Shown here piece by piece: positions 36,520 through 49,968 of a stretch of 64,000 bases of DNA. How positions within the stretch are numbered: the stretch's first letter is position 1; every line of letters starts with the position of its first letter. The notes beneath the pieces are model-generated. The model did no database searches. It saw only the letters and a program-made list of their open reading frames with translations, and was not told where the DNA came from. Origin of the DNA: Dendrolimus kikuchii (Eukaryota > Arthropoda > Insecta > Lepidoptera > Lasiocampidae); assembly GCA_019925095.2 (NCBI GenBank), contig CM034389.1:15444435-15508434 (forward strand), read 5' to 3'. A program made the translations under genes and the position numbers.

Positions 36520-39500
36520 TACAGAGAAATTGTCAGCTAAATTGCGAAGAAAAAGCATATAGCAAATTGTCTAAACAGACGGCGTCATTGTGTTATTTTA
36601 AGAAGCTTCTGAAGAAGAGATCGTTTATAGAATACAAAAAATGTTAATAAAATAACATAAAATATTTTCCCAAAGTTTATATGATGGTATTACATGCACA
36701 ATTACGTACTTATCTATTTATAATTAATTTATGTTCAAATCAACCGTAAACCACTGTGTTAAATACTAGGATGAAAAAACAGGGTGAGCTCTATTTTACT
36801 TTGAGTAGTTTTATATATTATATCATCAAGAAATACCCATTTACTCAAATAAATAGAGATATAATATATATTTCACAATGCACTTTCTTTACAAATTCCC
36901 ATAAACAGCGAGTGAAATAAACACAACAATTTCCTATGGGATTCAATTTTTCAAACGATCATTTAAATATCCTACCGGAACGTAAGTGATGGGAACAAAT
37001 TAGGAAAATGTATGTTTTTTATTACGCAAGGGAAATTGAATCCTTGTGGGATGTTGCTGCAACCAACACATTTGGCCGAATTGATGTTTGCGTGCTATTT
37101 ATTACATACATACATAAATGTAGAGCTATTACAGTAATTTTTTAGAATGTTAGATATTGTTTGGAACACATTTCAGTAGTATTTGGATTTCACAGTAATT
37201 CCATATCAATATTATCCCTCACCGTCTTTCACTGATGAACAAGGAAAAATAATTAAGAAATGACTATTAAATTAATATTAGACTTATATTACTTACTATG
37301 TATTTTATTTATTTATTTTCTAATGTGCTTTCATTCAAATATTTGACTACGGTACAGGAATCTCATGAATTTATTACTATCATAGAGAGTGATATAATAA
37401 TATTCAAGTACGAACAATTTTAATTACAATAGTGACACTTAAATTAAAATTAGTATACTTTATATTGTTTTAATAAGATTTTAATATTAGGACAATATCT
37501 CTCACACCATGGAAGAGGAAATACTAAGAATGGCAATCGCCTAATAAAATACTTAACTCTGAAAAGTTCCTAAATCCTACAGCACTAAATGAAACCACAG
37601 GTCATTTTTGTCGCTTTTTGTTATACATAATAAATATTTTTAGAACTATCTTTTGCGCCGTCATATAAAATTAGTAGATTTTCAAACTGACGTTTTTTAC
37701 TGGATCATTGTCATTCCTAATAATCTTGTTCTGTGAGAAATAATACTTAATTAAAACTAAAGACAATACTACTGCCATAGTATTTAATATCCACATAGAA
37801 ATATATTAACAAAGGATATAAGTTCAACAACCTTACTGTCATAGATGTACCCGTATAGTTAACATTAACCAATACGAATGCCAACAAATAGATGCAGCGG
37901 CGTAAACATTTCCTTGTGCCGACACGCACACCCACCCTGTGGGGGTGAAAATAGTCATAAAACAGAGACTTTTCCTCTCGGTGTCGGCGAGACGACAGAC
38001 TCTAGTGCGGAGCGAGGTGTGCTTGCCCGAGGCCTTTGATAAACTCATGAAAAATTCAAGTGCTCCTGACAATATCTGAAGCACATAGTATGGTATACCT
38101 GTGGAGAGCTTGCAGACTGTATTATTAAGTAGACGTGTAGTAATAATACTCGTAATTAACATTTTTTCATTCTTTTAATATATTTATTAATCAACTAGCT
38201 GAGCTATATATTTTGAACCGGAACATAAACTTCAAACAATCAATTCCTTTTGTAATCCCTAAAATTTTCTTTATATTCGTTGACTTATTTCATTCTATGC
38301 TAAATAAAGTTTTAAAGTAAATACTAATTTATCAAAAAAGGTTGATTCAAGTAATACTTAACGAGTTTACGTTAACGAGAGAGCTATATGACACCTTCAT
38401 TCAAATTCACAATAAAATCATACAGAATGAGACAGATACAGATATACGACAAAATAAGTACAGCATCTTAATTAAATACATAAACATATTATTTAAATTC
38501 TAACTGTAAATAATAACTATAATACTTATATTTTATTTATTTTTATAGTCATATGTACAGTTACCTTATTATTTTACGCAAAAAAGAACAAAAAAAGACA
38601 AAGAAAAACATTTCTCAAATAATATTCTGGTAAACGAAAACTGCAAAGACTTAAGAAATATTGATTTCCACTGTATAATATGTAAATGGCGCCATGTACT
38701 CTCGTTGTACGAGCCAGTGTGTTTATTCTAATATATCCCGTGTAGTGGTGCAATCTCAGCGCCCTTTCCAGATAACTCAGATATATTGCCTTCATATCTA
38801 CCCACGACCAGTAAATTGACAGAAAAATGTTGTCGATCCCTCGCATAGAATAAACTAATACATATTTCATCAAGCTTCTCATAAACACTTCTCGACGGAT
38901 ATTGGAATAATTTTTTATTGACTCTTTTTATCATGGAAAAATATGGCGTGTTCAGTAATTATGAAACCGCTACCGCCGTCAGACCTAAATGCAATCAGTT
39001 CAGCTTAAGCGTAGAATCTAAAGGAATAGGCCTCTATGTATATTTGTTTACCAGACCGGCGTAGTGATTGGCATGAAATTGATGCTGACAGGACAAAATT
39101 CGATAATAATAAACATATACTTTACTGTGAAAATTCTCCACCATTACTAGGAAGGCTCTTGGTTGACTTCTGATTATTGAAGGCTTCCACAAGCGGCTCC
39201 TGTCTCTGGAGCCCTAACCAGTGGTATCTTAAGCCCAAAGCTCTGCTGCCTGCGCCTGTCAAAAATTATACTTTCTTAAGTATTTATTTTAGTAACTATG
39301 TTCTCTTAATAAAGTTACAATATTTATGTCTATACATATTAAACGTGAAAAGAATCACGAATGTCACTGAACTCCTCCCAAACGGTTGGAGCTATTTTGA
39401 TGATTTTTTTATGTATGTTCAAGTGGATCCCAGAATGGTTTAGATTCAAAATTGGACCCAGTAGATGGCTGCATTCGGGTGGTCAATTTAATTATTTAGG

Positions 39501-40410
39501 GTAAGACAAATTCTGCTTGGTTCACTAGTTTTTTGTAAAAAACGTATTCGTACAGTTTTTTTTGTAAATAAAGGAAAACTGTATAATAAGTAATAAATAC
39601 TAAGTTAGATGGCTTACAACTAGTTACAACGTATACATACCTGCTCGACCCTTGTACTGGCTTAACTATGGCTCACTGAAATGGGAAAGTTAGCTCAATC
39701 CAGATATATCCGGTATGTTCCGAAGGGCGGGCTGAATAACTCGCACGGAATGGAATATTCAAGGCACGTGTAAGAGCAAACAATATCACACAATCAAGAA
39801 ACGAATTTCAAAAGTTCAAACGTCTCACTTCATTAACTTTTTATCTGACGGTGTATCTATCATTAAGCTGCAAAAAACGTTTTATTTACTAAACAGAATG
39901 TTGTAGATGCAGAATGTTATATAGGTTGTGTGGCTATCATATTAGCTGAAATAATTTTATGATTATCTATTTTTATACAATATGTATAGATTTGTATATA
40001 ATTGTATGGCAAATTTAAGTTTTCGTCAAAATCGGCCCTGAGACTTCTTTGGGTGTTTTTCACTATTTCGTATAGTTAAGATTTGGTCATAAAGGCCTGT
40101 ATATTATGAGTCCAATTTTCGTCTGATACATGCTTGATTGAAAATTAGTGTAAATTCTAAATTATGAAGAATACGCAACGCTAAATAAATATACAAATCG
40201 TCCAAATATTTATATATTTTAAAAGAATAAGAACATAAGTAAATTATATCCTGAGAAATGTGTTTTCGCGAGAGATGGGTACATTACTTTATGCATTCAA
40301 ACCCTTAGTTAAACGTAAATATATTATATTACAAATTATTATTAATATTTATTTATTGCCTTAATTAAGGAAAGGTTGAATCGTTAATACTGCCAAGTGT
40401 TTCCCAAATT
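36520..40410. other. Gene desert
   Basis: No exon, RNA gene or recognised transposon. Scattered frames under 110 codons (for example 37747-38162 -, 38574-38934 -) show no domains. Confidence 0.35.
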
Positions 40411-40419
40411 AATTGCCGA

Positions 40420-40630
40420 ATGCAGGTGTACTTTCCTCGCCAGTAATTTCGCCATTTCGGTTTCATTACCCGTTACCGTGGCGGGCGCAAATAAAGCTGG
40501 ATGTAAATCATGTCATTAGTGGCCCTGGCTGCGATCGACTCGAGAGCCCCCTACTCTAATTGAAAATAAATCTCATTACAAGCAGCGCTCGTCTAAATCG
40601 CTTGCTGTTTTCTGCAATTTGTTTATACTT
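40420..40630. other. Candidate conserved non-coding segment
   Basis: About 210 bases are G+C-richer and less repetitive than the surroundings, without an open frame, with several homeodomain-type cores (taattg, cattag). It looks like a possible enhancer. This is inference from composition only. Confidence 0.2.
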
Positions 40631-40687
40631 TTCACTGTGAACCATTTTTAATTATGAATGTAACAAAACAATTAATCTTATACAGTA

Positions 40688-40885
40688 CTAGCTTTGGCCC
40701 ACGGCTTCGCTCACGTTAATATTGTCCCACAGGAACCGTACATTTTTCCGGGATAAAAAGCATAAGTGCTATTCCAGACTATAATCTATCATTGTGCCAA
40801 ATTTTATTAAGATCGCTTCAGCCGTTCTAACGTAAATGAGTAATATACATCCATCCAAAGTTCCGCATTTATAACAATAAATTTC
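40688..40885 (+). repeat. Lepidopteran interspersed repeat ('ccgggataaaaag..')
   Basis: The order 'tagctttggcccacggcttcg', 'ttccgggataaaaagca', 'ctataatctatc..tgtgccaaattt', 'tcgcttcagccgttctaacgt', 'ttccgcatttataa' is shared with 44035-44200, 10240-10790 and 56285-56540. Confidence 0.7.
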
Positions 40886-40889
40886 CCTT

Positions 40890-42110
40890 ATTCGTAACAG
40901 TTATTAGTTACATCATTATTAATTACATAAATATTATGTATAGCTAATGAATTTATTATGTCTGGCAGGGTCTCTAGATTGCGCTATTTTCCCCCAATAT
41001 TATTATTTGTCTGGAGAAAGAAAGTTTGGGGTAGGTAATTTTTTATCTCTGGGCTATAAAAATTCGAACAAAGAACTAAAGTGTATCCAATAATGACAAA
41101 GTTCTGGGTGTCACGCTACTTCTGACATAATAAATCCTTTATATTGGGATTTCCAAAAGTTAACCTCTAACATCTTCTTTTGCTTGTCCTTCTTCCAATA
41201 ACTTCGGTTATTATCAAAGATCTGTCTAGTCAAAATATTGTACAGAAAATTCAGTAAGAAAAAGAACCCATACGATAACATTACGCAGACGTGCGTAAAG
41301 TCATAAACAAGACACCAAAAGGTATACTAGTGAACAGACAAATAAGTATGGCACGTGTTTTTATTATATAGTCGGAATACCTATCCGTGTGTGCAAAAGA
41401 TAAGGGCTATAAATGAAGGCCGATAGCAACTGGCGGAAACAAAGGCCCCAGAGAGCGCTGTTTGACCTGACTCAGATATCCCCGGGAGAATGGAATGAAA
41501 TGGGGCCAAACGAAAACTATGTTAGCAGATTCCATATGCATACATGAATATCTTTACTTAATCATAAAAGTGCTTTACCATCCCAATGCAATAACAGTTT
41601 GTTAATTGAGGTTTAACACGAACATAATTTATCTAGTTTTTTAATAGCCGGTAGACATACATACCCTTTTTATATACTAAAGCTAATCAGTTACATTTGT
41701 GTCATGGGCAATGATCTATATGTAAGCTCACTGGTTATGGGTAATATCCAACGGATCACTTCAGGGCTTATCCAAAACATCCAGACCATACTATAACGTA
41801 GTTTTTTTACTAAATTTAACATGTTAGAAACGAGCTTGGAATTCACCTTTAGGCTCGCAGAGGCAGCTAATATTACTTGAAACTACGTTTACTTTGTTTT
41901 GTTCCTTCGTTCTTCGCGGTCCATGAAATAAATCAATTACCATAACTTGTAAAAGGATTATGTACTCTCAAGAACGGGGATGAACACTAAATTTCCGTAA
42001 ACAGTTTTCATATGATATGGATGGGAAAGTATAATTAATAACACACAAATTACGTTTATGAAAGTTTCACTAATAAAGCAGAAGGACATTTAAAGCACAT
42101 ATAAATAATT
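40890..42110. other. Intergenic, no gene
   Basis: No coding feature. A G+C-richer non-repetitive patch at 41380-41510 ('gccccagagagcgctg') is of unknown role. Confidence 0.35.
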
Positions 42111-42113
42111 AAA

Positions 42114-42415
42114 ACGATACATAATAAAACTACGTTTTAACGGTTTTAAGCGCGGTAATTTTATTTGATTTTGGTTTTTCCGAAGTTTCGGCCACTTTTC
42201 AGTGGCAGTGATCAAGGAAGACAAAGATGTCAAGTGTCAACGAGTATTGTTAAAGTTTTATTTAGCCTACCGCCAACTTGTTAATTTTAATTATTTAATT
42301 TTAATTTTGTTTATGGTTATTATTTACTCTATGGGAGCCTAAATTAGATTAAGCCTAAATTAAATTACATTAGGCTCCCATAGAGTAAATAATAACCATA
42401 AACAAAATTAAAATT
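42114..42415. mobile_element. Solo Penelope-like terminal repeat with 46-bp perfect inverted repeat
   Basis: 42114-42342 matches, in inverted orientation, the 3' region of the Penelope-like element at 7690-7885 ('gttttaacggttttaag', 'cacttttcagtggcag', 'tagcctaccgccaacttgtt', 'tatgggagcct'). Its last 46 bases (42297-42342) are repeated as an exact reverse complement at 42370-42415 after a 27-base spacer. No coding region accompanies it. Confidence 0.7.
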
Positions 42416-43437
42416 AAATAACTTTTATCCTAGGTTTGACCAAGGCCTTTCTACAAAACCCGAAATAAATTCCAATTTCGGCCTTTCACTAAAGTATTTT
42501 AGTGAAACCTAGAGGCACCTAACTTTTTAGTCAAACGTTGAACGTAAAATAATCTGTTTCGGGCTTTGCCTAGTCGATCCTAGAAGCGACTAAGGCAGAC
42601 TCGGTAAAACGTATTATAATAATCAATTGACAAATCCGAAAAAGTAATTAAATTTTTTATTCTTATTTTGAATTAGGAATGATGACAGTAATTTAAAAAA
42701 ACCTTAGTCTTTATTTTAACTAGGTGATGGATGCGTTATGGCATTTTGAATTGCACAATACGTTTGGTCTTTTACATTTACATAATTTCGATGAGCATTT
42801 TTTATTAAAGTGTCATTTTAAAAATAAGTAGCAAACAGTTAAAGAAATTACGGCCGATAACATGAATATTTAATGTGCATAGACCAACCCTCTCAGAGAG
42901 ACAATAATGTCCGTATGGCGTGAGAACTATCACCTGCTGGGGAAACTACAAACATACCTTCGTGTTTCATTCCCTCAGGAGTAATTTAAAATGAAGGGAC
43001 TATTAACTTACACATTAATATTAGGTATTTTTAATTATACTGATTAGTAATAAAATGCTAAAATAATGAATAAACTATAAAGAATTACATAATACTTATA
43101 AAGAGGTATTCTTATCAGTTCACTTTCCAGCTCCCCTATAACCAACACTACTACAACAATGGTGTCAGAATGGTCATGCACTAGCGTCATAATTTCCAAA
43201 GGCGTAATAATTCCAATTGATGCTTTACTTCAACAATAATAAAATAACAATCATTGAAAAGAAATCATCTATTTGCCTCCAACCCGAAAAAAATCTATGA
43301 ATGAAAATAATTCAATATAAAACAAAACTTTAAAAGCACCAAAACCTTACAAGCCTAAGCGCCACAGATTTTTTTCTCGTTTTTGAGATTTTCTTATTTG
43401 AACCACATCTTTAGCCCAAACCAGTCAAGGATTGAAA

Positions 43438-43790
43438 ACAAAATTGAATTTTTCTTTTAAACTCTGGAATGCGTTACCTCCTCATACTGTCCGAGAGCTC
43501 AAAGCATTATCTACTTTTCAGAACTCATATAGAAATTATTATGTCTTTTAATAAATATATTTAATGTAATAAACATTTACTACCCGGGAGATATAGCTTT
43601 TAGCTATAAGGCCGCTTGTTATTTTGCTAAGACGTATTGTAATTATGCATTTTACAAGATGATACAAGTAAATTTTGCTTAAAAGAAGATTCCAGCAATT
43701 GTCTACAAATTGTGCATGTGTTTTCTAAGAAATAAATAATTTCATTTTCATTTTGTTTTTGTAATTGTATATTTTGGTGAGCAATAAAGT
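43438..43790 (+). pseudogene. Non-LTR retrotransposon 3' end with RT C-terminus
   Basis: The frame 43438-43551 reads TKLNFSFKLWNALPPHTVRE and LKALSTFQNSYRNYYVF stop, the standard end of Jockey/CR1-type reverse transcriptases. The following 240 bases end in 'aataatttcattttcatttt', a 3' tail-like simple repeat. The rest of the element is absent. Confidence 0.6.
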
Positions 43791-43799
43791 GTTATCTAT

Positions 43800-46300
43800 C
43801 TCATTTTCTATTTTAACTGATTGATTAAACCTATTGAAACATTATTAATCATGTAGAGTAATAGTTTTCCAGAGTTGTGTATTTTTATTAAACCATTATC
43901 GCTCCTTGCCTTTTGTCTTTGTTTACAGACAGATTTTAGAAAAAAATTATTGTAACTTAAAAGAGAATGTTCACATACTTACAATAAACACGCGTGTATT
44001 TATTATAGTTGAAAATGTTTAGTAATTAAATCTAAAGCTGGGGCTTTCCATCAGACTTCGCTCACATAAATTTCGACTCGTATCTTGAAGAACTGTCCAT
44101 TTTCCGGGATAAGTAAAAAGTACAACGTGTTCTATATCCGAATACTTTATAGCCAATTAGAAAAGAGATAAATAAAAAAAATATAAACAAACAAACACTC
44201 ATTGAAATAAATTAATGAATATTTTTTATTACAGAAAATACAGTAAGTAGGTACTTACTTATTTTGATAACAGAAGTTTTTGTCAGTACCATATAATGTT
44301 ATTGTTATTATAAGGAAAATGTTTCACTTACAACAGTAACCTAAGAATAGCAGTGATACAAGGAAATTTAAATGTCAGTATTTGAGTCACATTATATTTA
44401 ATAATAATTATATTTTCCATTTTTATATTAATCATCAAAGATATTATCACACAAAGTTATTCTTACATAGAACATTCATATTATATAAGAACAAAAATGA
44501 CGAGTTCCAAATGAAGCTTTTGTAGATTTATGTACGTAACCATAAACATAGTAGTACTTGCAATTCAATTTCATTCCAAATACATCCAGTTCCATTTTTC
44601 ATTTCAGTGCAGATAAATAAAAGCCAGCAACCCGCTCTGTTCCGCGTCGACCACCTGACGAGCTTTATACTACAGCTTTCAACGGTTCTTTTTCGTTCCT
44701 TTTTGAAATGCTGAAAACATAATTATTATGCAAGTTACACACGATATTTAGATAGTAAACATCCCAATTAGCACAAATGACAATGTTAAGGCGAATTTTT
44801 GGTATCATGTGAATGTATAGGGTGAGAAACATAAGGAGATCCTGGAAAGTTACATTAGTGATTGATAAAATTAGAGGAAGATAATTAACTTTGTATTTGT
44901 ATCTATTGAGGGTTGAAAATCATTTTAAAAAGAGAATGTTGATTTGAAAGACTGGTGGATAGAAAGTTAAAGTCGGGTCCAACAAGAAATTGATGGAGTA
45001 GAAGGATCATATGAACATTAGTGGTACGACGTGGGGATATATGTATGTCAATATAGGAGTATGGAAGAACGTAAAAACGTACTATGACGACTCCAAATGT
45101 TTGGTAAAAATTTAACACACAATTTTATAGGCAATAAATTAATAATTATGGCCTAAAATGATTTTCTGCATTTCATTAATCATTATTTTCTTTTCTGACA
45201 TTTATACTATAGATAAAAAGAAAAAAAGCGAACATTTGCAAAACTACTTCAAAAAATGTTGAGCCCTATATAATTTATGTTAAAATTACACATAATCTAC
45301 TTTTTAAAATTACCTACACTTAATAAATCAAATGTTTTAAAATTATTTTCTTAGTTTAAATAGGTAATATCCTCTTGCTTTTAAAACAGCAGCGAATAGT
45401 TGGAGATTGAAAGGATTGTTCAGCTTTTATTAAGTTAAAACTTCTTGAATTGTTTCCGGTGCAGCGCGTTGTGGACTAGAGTGAAAAGACTTATAGAGAA
45501 CCAAGTTCTAAATAAAATATAGATGTTGTTGAAACTAAAGACTGGTTTTATTAACGTTATCTTCACAGTTAAATCAGTTTCTGTTTTGTTTACTTTTATA
45601 TTCTAAAGTTGATATAAGATTTGATGATCGACCTTACTATATGTGGGTGTCATCACTCATGGAAAGGAATAGATAAGAAAAAGAACATTTTTTTTGCGAA
45701 ATAATAAAAAAAAACAATAAACTTAAATATTTTAGACATTAACCACGCGAATTCTACTTTACTCTTTAGGCCCACTTTCCCGCATAGTCAGGTTAAATAA
45801 ATAAATGTAGAGTTTGTAAACTCGGGGTTAGTTAATTAAAAAAATAGCTCTCATTGTCCTTTGCGCCACAAAAAAATAGCACCTGGTTAGCTAAATGAAA
45901 AAGAAATGTCATCATTTCTTTTGTTTAGTTGGTGACATTGAAAGGTCTATGTTTTTTTTTTTGTTGTAACCCAACCAGAGATTTAATACAAATATTATAT
46001 CTCTATCTCTGTTATACTACAATACACTGTACATAGGCTTCTGTAAATATCTTGCATTGTATGACAGTTGAAGATTTTTATTGTAACCGTATTGTCTCGT
46101 GTCATTTATTTACTTTTGTGTGAAAGTTATAAAATAGGTTATTTTTTAAAGAATAATGCATAAAAAGCCTGGTTTACGTGTCCACAATTTCACAACTAGT
46201 GATGATATGATTTAATGTGATACAGTAGCGAAATACAAAGCGTAATGGTGATTAAAAAGCTGATGGAGCTAACCTTCAGCAAAATTATACAATTTCAGTA
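43800..46300. other. Intergenic; one interspersed repeat at 44035-44200
   Basis: The segment 44035-44200 ('ctggggctttccatcagac', 'ttttccgggataagtaaaaag') is another copy of the repeat at 40688. Otherwise AT-rich with no supported gene. Confidence 0.45.
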
Positions 46301-46303
46301 CTA

Positions 46304-46700
46304 CTGGGGTCAATTCTGCTATTACTATCTTGTCAAAATCGTCGGACACTATTGTCGCAGTCGTTTGCCTGACTTGGGTATTCTATTAACTCTCATGGCG
46401 TGCCCGTGTAGCACGCCACTCTATTTTTATTTTATTTTATTTTATAAACATTTGTAAGGAAAGACTCGCTAAATAAATGCATTAAATATTGATAGCTTTT
46501 CAATATTTATTTCGGCTAATATTTTTACTAATGGTAATACCAGTTTTTTCTACTATTATTCTGCCGCGACGGTATTGAGAAGATAATTGTGGATTTAGTA
46601 GAATACGAATTTTTGACACTATCGCAATGGAATTGTACTTTGAATAACTTCACAACACAGAGATATTGAAATAGCAGAATTAGGCCCCTGGTTGTACCCT
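46304..46700. mobile_element. MITE with 'ggggcctaattctgctatt' ends, copy 2
   Basis: Begins 'ctggggtcaattctgctatt' and ends with the inverted form 'tagcagaattaggcccctgg'. It is alignable along its length with 32834-33246. A TTTTA-type simple run lies in the middle. Confidence 0.78.
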
Positions 46701-46859
46701 AATACTAGAAAGCGAACATATACTTGATTCACTATCCCTGTGTTAACGACTTAACCTATTCAAATCGGTGTCTTAATTATTTACAAGTTTAACCCTGGGT
46801 TTACTCTTAACTTCTGATGGCCCAATATAAATTGTTTATTTAACCCTATGTTAGCTGTT

Positions 46860-47905
46860 GATGTCAGGAGCCTTAAGAACAGACGAGGGTGCATGACAAG
46901 AGCTATGAATGTCAAAGAAGCGAGTGAGGTGTGTAAGAATAAGCCTGAATGACGCTCTGTTGTACGTGCCTACCCCGCAAGGGAACTGGCGTGAAGTTAT
47001 GTATGTATGTATGTATGTATGTATGTATGTATGTATGTATGTATGTATGTATGTATGTATGTATGTATGTATGTATGTATGTATGTATGTATGTATGTAT
47101 GTATGTATGTATGTATGTATGTATGTATGTATGTATGTATGTATGTATGTATGTATGTATGTATGTATGTATGTATGTATGTATGTATGTATGTATGTAT
47201 GTATGTATGTATGTATGTATGTATGTATGTATGTATGTATGTATGTATGTATGTATGTATGTATGTATGTATGTATGTATGTATGTATGTATGTATGTAT
47301 GTATGTATGTATGTATGTATGTATGCATGCATGTATGCATGCATGCATGTATGTATGTATGTATGTATGTATGTATGTATGTATGTATGTATGTATGTAT
47401 GTATGTATGTATGTATGTATGTATGTATGTATATATGTATGTATGTATGTATGTATGTAAGTATGTATGTATGTTAGTATGTATGTATGTATGTATGTAA
47501 GTTTGTATGTATGTATGTATGTATGTAAGTATGTATGTATGTAAGTATGTATGTAAGTATGTATGTAAGTACGTATGTATGTATGTATGTATGTATGTAT
47601 GTATGTATGTATGTATGTATGTATGTTGTATGGTATGTATGTATGTATGTATGTATGTAGGTATGTATGTATGTATGTAGTGTATGTATGTATGTATTAT
47701 GTATGTATGTATGTATGTATGTATGTATGTATGTATGTATGTATGTATGTATGTATGTATGTATGTATGTATGTATGTATGTATGTATGTATGTATGTAT
47801 GTATGTATGTATGTATGTATGTATGTATGTATGTATGTATGTATGTATGTATGTATGTATGTATGTATGTATGTATGTATGTATGTATGTATGTATGTAT
47901 GTATG

Positions 47906-47967
<62 letters not shown>

Positions 47968-48280
47968 TGTATGTATGTATGTATGTATGTATGTATGTAT
48001 ATATGTATGTATGTATGTATGTATGTTAGTATGTATGTATGTATGTATGTATGTATGTATGTATGTATGTATGTATGTATGTATGTATGTATGTATGTAT
48101 GTATGTATGTATATATGTATGTATGTATGTATGTATGTTAGTAATATGTATGTATGTATGCATGCATGTATGTATGTATGTATGTATGTATGTATGTATG
48201 TATGTATGTATGTATGTATGTATGTATGTATGTATGTATGTATGTATGTATGTATATATGTATGTATGTATGTATGTATG
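46860..48280 (+). mobile_element. Truncated RTE insertion whose tail is a 1.28-kb (GTAT)n array
   Basis: 46860-46997 is the last ~138 bases of an RTE LINE ('gtcaggagccttaagaacag' to 'ggcgtgaagtt'). It is followed without a break by (ATGT)n to 48280. The 9-base word ttagctgtt stands immediately before (46851-46859) and immediately after (48281-48289), a target-site duplication that brackets LINE end and array together. With the preceding tatg the shared word is 13 bases. Confidence 0.88.
46997..48280. repeat. Long (GTAT)n tetranucleotide microsatellite
   Basis: About 320 units with local variants: GCAT units near 47326-47348 and 48161-48166, GTAA units at 47458-47570, short slips at 47620-47700, and isolated ATAT. 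Because the unit is four bases, every frame cycles through the same four residues (MYVC on +, HTYI on -), giving long but meaningless open frames. Confidence 0.97.
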
Positions 48281-48299
48281 TTAGCTGTTAACTCCAAGT

Positions 48300-49968
48300 T
48301 AGTTGAGCTATCCCAGGAACGTGCAAGTGGGCCTTAATATAATAATGCAACACCATTGTTGCAGATGTCTGTTCATAGGTGTTTTACAGACATGTTCTAG
48401 ACATTTGAGATAAAATAAACAAAAATATGGCAGGAGACAAAGATTAGAGGAACGGGTATGTATATATAATATGCCAATTAACATGCCTAATTTTTATAAC
48501 AGTTTTTGTGATGTAGTTTATATGCAAACTGCATTATTAAATCACAAAATGCAACCGCGTAAGCGCTGGAAGTAAACCTTATTATTTCGAAGCTCGTAAC
48601 CGGCCCCGACAGTCTGGAGGTAAATCTTATTAGAGGCAAATAGGAAGAGCAGTGTAGCGACTTAGGTTTAAACGAACGTCAATGTTTCTTCAATTAATTG
48701 GCTATATGAAGAATGATCGAAAAAATAAATTGCAAGAAAACATCCAAAAACAAACAATGACATATGTTCTTTTAACACGATCAGTGATCACCCATGATAA
48801 AGCAAGGATATTTCTGCAAACATGAACAAGTTTCTGTTTATAATTAGATAAAGTTTTAATTCAATATTCATAATGCTTAGAGACTGCACGGAAAACTTTG
48901 CTAACAAATGCTTTACGACGAGAACTATTTTTTTGCAGATTTTCCGTTTATGTCAATCAAGCGCTGTTTCGGAACGTGCATAATTATAATATGTCTGCTA
49001 CGGGAAGCGAGATGAAAGCCTGTTGTGCAAACGAAAAGGGGAGGGCATCGCTCGTTCATCAAATAAAATGTGAACCAAAGAGCCAGTTGCCAGGTGAACT
49101 CGTTCAGCAAACATGAGACTGATTGCTAAAGAGATTATCTGATATTCAGGATTGCTTTATTTTTAAACGCAAAAATACAGGAGTTATAAATTTCATGTGC
49201 ATTTAGTCTGTGTATGTGGTTATCTAGCTAAAACTAGTGATACGTTTTCAAAAATATTTTACACTGGCGTTATAAATATTCTTCTTCTACAGCCAATTGA
49301 TGTCCTTCACTCCTCCTCCTCCTCGTTCTTCCTCCACCCGCAAAATTAAGGCGGCTAAATTACATATTTATGATTAATTAAATACATAAATAAACCAATT
49401 GTGTTTTCAAACATAATCATATGATCACCCAAAATATTAGCAATTATCCAAAAATAAGTAGTAAAAAAGAGCTAGGTACTTCTAAACTATGGGTCATGTG
49501 AGAATAAAATAAAATTTACAGGTAATCATAATATTTACCATCTTACAGTATTATAAATTGTTCAGAACTTTACAATCAAACATTACGTCTAGACTTGTAT
49601 ATTTGCCTTATTGCAAGAAATAGACTATACCTAAACGGTTTCACTACAAATGTTTAAAAGATTTTATTTTGTTGTAAACTATGCAGGGAACTACAGTTAA
49701 TATACTGTACAACTAACATGGGTTAAATTATTGTCAATAATATTCCTAATTACTTTATTGTCGCCATCGACATTTTTAAGAAATAACTTTATTCCTGCTA
49801 AATTAGCGTTGATTGTGACGTTTGTCATAGATAGTAGCGTCAATTCTACCAGTAATAATAAATTGTACAGCTCAATGCGGTCACGTCGCTCTGAACTACA
49901 TACAATAATATTATTACGATAACAATACGCGATACACCCAATAAAGATTTCATTGGAGTTCATTCAAT
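48300..49968. other. Intergenic left of the GILT cluster, no gene
   Basis: A G+C-richer patch at 48545-48660 is non-repetitive but not open. A (CTC)n run lies at 49309-49330. No exon is supported. The immediate GILT1 upstream region is the right end of this stretch, with no clear TATA box. Confidence 0.35.

Noticed and set aside
46997..48280. Could the regular tetranucleotide array be a CRISPR array or a satellite centromere block?
   Set aside because: There are no unique spacers, the unit is only 4 bases, and it is attached to a LINE tail within a target-site duplication; the genome is eukaryotic.
46912..48297. Very long open frames (up to 461 codons) of HTYI or MYVC repeats on both strands
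   Set aside because: They are translations of the (GTAT)n microsatellite; a 4-base unit without stop triplets is open in every frame and is not a gene.
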